64,000 nucleotides of DNA from a virus, in the IMG/VR virus record IMGVR_UViG_3300027797_000001, positions 1 through 64,000 of that record, one strand, 5' to 3'. Shown piece by piece: positions 59,713-64,000 of this stretch. The stretch's first letter is position 1, and every line of letters begins with the position of its first letter. A program made the position numbers and the translations under genes. The notes beneath the pieces are model-generated. The model ran no database searches, was not told the DNA's origin, and worked only from the letters and a program-made list of their open reading frames with translations.

Positions 59713-62700
59713 ATGACAAAAAAGAAAGTAAGAATATACAAGGCTCCAGATGGTAAAGGTCAGTATATAAATAAAACTGCAAAGTTCTTAAAGAAAGCTG
59801 CATTTGGTGGTCAATCAGATACTCCGCAAGAGGATATGTATTCTCAATTGGCACAAGCTTCATATATGTCTATTAAAAAGGGACAAAGTCCAAAGGCAGT
59901 ATATGACTTTTTAATTAATAATAAAATTAGTAAAGATGTTGCTGAGAAAATTGTGACAAGTGTTATACAGTTCATGATGTCAAAAGGTGAATTAGAACAA
60001 GAAGACCTTGACGAAGATCAGCAAAAAGAGCAACAGATGCAAGCTCAAATGCAACAACAGCAACAAGAAAAAGAACAAATGGCTTCTGAACAAGATGCTG
60101 CTAATGAAGCACAGATGGACATGTACAACAAACAAAGTATGGATGTTGCTAATGACATGTCTCAGTATGATCAAGAAGCAGAAGCTAACTTAGATACAGA
60201 AGATATATTAGGTTTTCAGGCTGGTGGTCAAATGACTACAGATGATTTATTGTCAGAACTTAATAAGCATGATAATGATATTAATTTCCAAGATTTAGAA
60301 TCATTAATTCAGTCTACTCCTGGAACACAAAGTGCATCATTCCCAGGGATTGAAGAATACTACTTACCTTATATTCCACTTTATAGTGAAAGCAATGAGA
60401 TTCCAATTTATAATCCAATACAAAGTGATAATCAATATAAGTTTGGGGGAAAAACAAAAAAGAAATTTATAGGATCAGTACTAGAACTTTTAAAGAAAGA
60501 AGAGGGTGGCGAGGATGAAGTAATTAATAATACTACAGCTACTCCTAAAGATGATCTTACAAATACTGTTAAGAGAAAACAAGATTCATTTGTATCAGCA
60601 TTAAGTGACGAAGCTAAAAAAATAAAAATAGAAGAGTATTATAATCAAATTAAAAATACAAATGATCCAGATACTCAAGAAATTTTAGGTGGAGGCCCTG
60701 ATCAAATGAAAAGGGGTGGCAGAACTAAAAGAAAAGATAATAGACTGCTTAGAAAATTAAATAGAATACTAGGACAAAATGATATGTATGGTATGCAAGG
60801 GTATATGCCATATAATTATTTTAATAAGCGTAGTGGAGATTTTGCAAATCAAAGATTTGATACTTTAGACTATCCATCAATTGCAGAATACTATAAAGCA
60901 TTGTTAGAGAAAATGCCAGTGTTAAATCAAATGTCAAGAGTATTGCCTCAAGTAGATGTTTATGACACAGGTTTATTTGGTAGACCAAAGAAGTATAAGA
61001 TTTCATATAACATTCAACCAGTAGATAAATCTGCAGAAAGACAAGCTATGGAAGCTGTTATTAAGAACAATACTGGATCATCTTTCCCAATGTTATATCC
61101 AAATCCTGGTTATGATGGTTCTCCTGCTCCAGCTGGTACAATGTTAGATGTAGTTAATGACCGCTCTATAGCTCCTATACAATATGATGCATCTGTAAAA
61201 CCTATGGTTCCTACAGGTCCAATGGCTTTTCAGTTTGGAGGTTCAGCTATTTTTGATCCTTCTGCAAGTACATTAGCAAAATATATCTATGGTGGCAATG
61301 ATTTTCCAGAAGATTCTAAGAATGTAAATGATCCATACTTTTCAGATACTACACCATATCCACAAATGCAAAATGGCGGAGATCCCACTGAATATACACA
61401 TTATACTCATGGAGCTAATGATGTATTTCATGATAACATGAATATGATAAATCAAGCTAAGGATGGTTTAGAAACTGGTGGTGATGAATATGCTCTTGAT
61501 TATATAAGACAACTTGCTGGTCAAATGAAGCAGTATAATAAAGCTTCTAGAAAATTAGGAAGGCAGGCAAGAAGAATGACTGGAAATACCATGTTAGATT
61601 ATTTAATTCCTATCAATAGACCTTTTGAGTATGCAGGAAGTTATGGTCAACAAAGGGGAATGCCATTTGATTATGAGACCGGTGAAGAATACACCGGTGA
61701 AATAGACCCATCTAATTTTGTAGCAAGGGATAATTATAAAATAGGAATGTTTGGTAAACCTAAAAAATTTATAGATTATTATTCAGTAGGTAATGAAGGA
61801 CTTAATGTTCCAGATGATTTTTCAGAAATTGAACCATATACAAAGTCAAAACAAAAAGCTCCTGCTCAACAAGATGTTTATAATGAACAAGAAGAGGAAG
61901 ACATTTCTTTTCGTCAAGCAAGAAGGAATGATGGCGTAAGTAATATTAGAGGTGCTTTTGCAAGAATGTTTCCTGAAAGTTCAGGTAGAGAAGATAGAGA
62001 AAGAATGTTTCCTATGCTCAGAGCTCAAGACTCAGATAGAAGTGAAGACAGAAGATTGTTTCCAATGATGAGGGCGGATAAAAAACAAGAAGGTGGAGAA
62101 CCAAACCAGGATGATTATTATAATGATTTATTTTCTAAATTAAACTATAGTAATACCTATAGCAATTATTACAATGAATTAGAATTTAGAAAAGGTGGAA
62201 GAGTATTAAGAAAAGCATTTGCGGGTTTAGAAAATACACCTGTTTCATATAATGACAATCCAGTTACTTCACAAAATATTATTAGTCAAAATACTCCAGA
62301 TCCTATGGAGCAAATGACAGCATTTCAAGGACCTATTATAGAAGATAGTGACTTTAATTTTCCAACTGATCTTCCTGGACCAGTTTCTACAACTAAACCT
62401 TATGTTGAACCTGCAGAAGATGATTGGTCAGGTCCTCAAATGAGTAATCCAGACATAGATTATCCTGCTGGTCCTGAGAAACTTAAAAATAAATTAGTAG
62501 GTGTTAAGAGAAAAAGAAAAGATATGTTTAATATAGATCCAGAAGCAGGTGTTAATGCATTTAATGCTGGAGCTAGAGGAGTTCTTGGTGGTATTGATAG
62601 AATGAGGAATAAGAAACAAGAAGCAAACATGTATGCTAAAAACTTTGACCCTACTAAAATTTATGGACAAAAATCAAGAATAGATAAAGGTGACTATGAT

Positions 62701-63069
62701 GTAAATAAAGGATTGTATAGAGTAAATCAAATGGGTGCTGATAGATTAGGCCGCTCTAAAAAGTATGGAGGTTATATGCAACCAGGAGGATCAGTAGATC
62801 AACAAATGTATTACCCTGAAGACAATATGGTTTATCCTCCAGGAGATAGTCAGTATCCAATGATTCCTTTGAATCAAGATATTATGGATATGATGTATAA
62901 CCAATACTATTCTGATCCTAACTTTGCACCTTATATGGAAGACCCATATATGGAAGAAACTCCAGAGCAAATGGACTACAGAATGGTAAAAGAAGGTGGA
63001 GAAACCTATATGTCAGATGAACAAATAAATGCCTTCTTAGCTGAAGGAGGAGAAATTGAATATTTATAA
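59713..63069 (+). CDS. 1118-residue Gln/Asp-rich virion/cargo protein with many GG motifs
   Basis: The protein starts MTKKKVRIYKAPDGKGQYIN, then KAAFGGQSD. It has a Gln/Glu-rich coiled coil (about residues 95-150, many QQ runs), and repeated motif copies FQAGGQ, KFGGKT, MKRGGR, FQFGGS, MQNGGD, RKGGRV, MQPGGS, VKEGGE and LAEGGE, about ten in all. Spacing is 60-150 residues, as if marking module borders. Two tandem segments RMFPMLRAQDS / LFPMMRADKK are similar. It ends FLAEGGEIEYL. No catalytic motif is seen. Likely a virion protein. Confidence 0.75.
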   Translation: MTKKKVRIYKAPDGKGQYINKTAKFLKKAAFGGQSDTPQEDMYSQLAQASYMSIKKGQSPKAVYDFLINNKISKDVAEKIVTSVIQFMMSKGELEQEDLDEDQQKEQQMQAQMQQQQQEKEQMASEQDAANEAQMDMYNKQSMDVANDMSQYDQEAEANLDTEDILGFQAGGQMTTDDLLSELNKHDNDINFQDLESLIQSTPGTQSASFPGIEEYYLPYIPLYSESNEIPIYNPIQSDNQYKFGGKTKKKFIGSVLELLKKEEGGEDEVINNTTATPKDDLTNTVKRKQDSFVSALSDEAKKIKIEEYYNQIKNTNDPDTQEILGGGPDQMKRGGRTKRKDNRLLRKLNRILGQNDMYGMQGYMPYNYFNKRSGDFANQRFDTLDYPSIAEYYKALLEKMPVLNQMSRVLPQVDVYDTGLFGRPKKYKISYNIQPVDKSAERQAMEAVIKNNTGSSFPMLYPNPGYDGSPAPAGTMLDVVNDRSIAPIQYDASVKPMVPTGPMAFQFGGSAIFDPSASTLAKYIYGGNDFPEDSKNVNDPYFSDTTPYPQMQNGGDPTEYTHYTHGANDVFHDNMNMINQAKDGLETGGDEYALDYIRQLAGQMKQYNKASRKLGRQARRMTGNTMLDYLIPINRPFEYAGSYGQQRGMPFDYETGEEYTGEIDPSNFVARDNYKIGMFGKPKKFIDYYSVGNEGLNVPDDFSEIEPYTKSKQKAPAQQDVYNEQEEEDISFRQARRNDGVSNIRGAFARMFPESSGREDRERMFPMLRAQDSDRSEDRRLFPMMRADKKQEGGEPNQDDYYNDLFSKLNYSNTYSNYYNELEFRKGGRVLRKAFAGLENTPVSYNDNPVTSQNIISQNTPDPMEQMTAFQGPIIEDSDFNFPTDLPGPVSTTKPYVEPAEDDWSGPQMSNPDIDYPAGPEKLKNKLVGVKRKRKDMFNIDPEAGVNAFNAGARGVLGGIDRMRNKKQEANMYAKNFDPTKIYGQKSRIDKGDYDVNKGLYRVNQMGADRLGRSKKYGGYMQPGGSVDQQMYYPEDNMVYPPGDSQYPMIPLNQDIMDMMYNQYYSDPNFAPYMEDPYMEETPEQMDYRMVKEGGETYMSDEQINAFLAEGGEIEYL

Positions 63070-63078
63070 TTTTGTATT

Positions 63079-64000
63079 ATGTATCATAGAGTAAGAATTA
63101 AAAAATTGCCACAGGCAAGAACAGGTTACCAAGTACAAGGTTCACTAGCTAATGATGTACCAGCTTTTGGTGGAGCAGATTATAATGCATATATAGGAAA
63201 ACCAAATCTTAGACAAAGTAAATATATTACAGCTGTACCAAGAGATGAAGCTAACTTAGAAGCAGAAGGTGGAGAAACTGTATATGGTGACATCAATGGA
63301 GATGGTTTTCCAGAACACAAAGTTATAAAAGGACCAAGACACTCAGCAGGTGGTGTACCATTATCATTACCAGATGATACATTTATTTTTAGTGATACTA
63401 AATCAATGAAGATAAATGATCCTAATGTTTTACAAATGTTTGGTAAAGCACCTAAGAAAGGAAAAGGTCAACATGGCTTTACTCCAGCAGATCTTGCTAA
63501 GCAATATGATATAGATAAGTATAGAAAAATATTACAAGATCCTGACTCAGATCATATTGCTAGAAAAACTGCTGAACTAATGATCCGTAACTATAATATG
63601 AAGTTAGGAGCTTTAGCATTAGCACAAGAAGCTAAAAAAGGATTTCCTCAAGGTATACCAGTAGTAGCTAAACCTTACATGGAAGCTATGGGTCTTACAG
63701 AAGATAAACTTCTACCAGCTGAATATAGAACATTGTCAGCTCCACAAGAAGAAGAAGAAATGCCAGAAGATCAAATGCAAGATCCTTCACAACAATATGC
63801 TTCTGATGATTATGATGTAGAGAATACACCATATGATACAGAAGAAGAAATGGGAATGCAACCTGGTATGGGATTAGATCAAGCAGCCATGGAAGGGCAA
63901 ATGCAAATGCCACCTATGGCTATGTATGGTATGGAGATGGGAGGTTATGATATGCCTTTTGCTGCATATGGTATGCCTATGGGAGCTAATTCTAGTAACT
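63079..64000 (+). CDS. large virion protein, truncated by window end
   Basis: A reading frame from ATG at 63079 stays open to the window end (307 residues visible). It begins MYHRVRIKKLPQARTGYQVQ, with a PQA-x-x-G form of the motif, then LEAEGGETVYGDINGDGFPE followed by HKVIKGPRHSAGGVPLSLPD and DTFIFSDTKSMKI. The latter part resembles a block I recall in large virion proteins of crAss-like phages. DINGDG looks like an EF-hand-type calcium loop, not the DxDGD of RNA polymerase. The visible end is Met/Gly/Pro-rich and acidic. Confidence 0.75.
   Translation, partial: MYHRVRIKKLPQARTGYQVQGSLANDVPAFGGADYNAYIGKPNLRQSKYITAVPRDEANLEAEGGETVYGDINGDGFPEHKVIKGPRHSAGGVPLSLPDDTFIFSDTKSMKINDPNVLQMFGKAPKKGKGQHGFTPADLAKQYDIDKYRKILQDPDSDHIARKTAELMIRNYNMKLGALALAQEAKKGFPQGIPVVAKPYMEAMGLTEDKLLPAEYRTLSAPQEEEEMPEDQMQDPSQQYASDDYDVENTPYDTEEEMGMQPGMGLDQAAMEGQMQMPPMAMYGMEMGGYDMPFAAYGMPMGANSSN

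Noticed and set aside
63270-63310. GDINGDG as a possible RNA polymerase DxDGD active site
   Set aside because: Spacing and surrounding residues fit a calcium-binding loop. Flanking sequence shows none of the RNA polymerase double-barrel features.

Overview
This window looks like part of the genome of a tailed double-stranded DNA phage related to the crAss-like phages (order Crassvirales) that infects a Bacteroidota host, probably environmental rather than gut. Evidence for the group: two divergent gene blocks, the gene order terminase - portal - scaffold-like protein - major capsid protein - ring proteins - very large P22 gp10-like tail protein, and several very large virion proteins at the right end. 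Evidence for the host: AT-rich DNA, two promoters of the TTTG...TAnnTTTG type, gene starts in AT-rich leaders without Shine-Dalgarno sequences, Bacteroidota-style lipoproteins, and Arg codons dominated by AGA, matched by a phage tRNA-Arg(UCU). No ribosomal RNA, integrase, transposase or CRISPR array is seen.

Left block (about 65-11203, all leftward): densely packed small genes, probably early or middle. It carries replication, recombination and host-takeover functions: a stand-alone DnaA domain IV protein, a ClpS-type adaptor, an SF2 helicase, a ParB-like protein, an HNH protein, an RlpA-like exported protein, two small exported or membrane proteins, a tRNA and many small unknowns. From 7.6 to 11.5 kb the density falls. 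That stretch holds tiny genes, three copies of a 27-base element able to form a hairpin, palindromes, and one gene of unusually high G+C flanked by an 18-base direct repeat.

Divergence region (11204-11549): a G+C-rich structured segment and a good Bacteroidota-type promoter facing right.

Right block (11550-64000, all rightward): first small accessory genes (tiny lipoprotein, HETMH metallopeptidase-like protein, GroES-like protein, DUF3310 protein). Next come a collagen-like tail fibre and its paralogue, a lysis cassette (unimolecular spanin, holin, amidase), a nuclease and the packaging genes, and the capsid genes. After these lie a run of small Lys/Gly-rich basic proteins, Cys-rich structural proteins, neck/ring proteins and a 1836-residue tail protein. 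Last are four large proteins (1936, 1062, 1118 residues and one cut by the window end) that are probably virion or cargo proteins.

The most unusual signals are these. (1) A short peptide motif ending in Gly-Gly or Gly (types KMQDGG, MAKGG, FKKGG, PKAQKG) recurs within and between about ten otherwise unrelated virion-module proteins, and could be a processing or packaging signal. (2) A metalloprotease-like module in the 1936-residue protein is bounded by an exact 36-base repeat. (3) An AT-rich promoter-like motif, ATTTTTANTATATTA, lies 2-56 bases upstream of first genes in the right block. DNA polymerase and virion RNA polymerase genes, expected in this group, were not recognised here and may lie outside the window. 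All functional calls are from reading the sequence and from memory of protein families; no database search was run.
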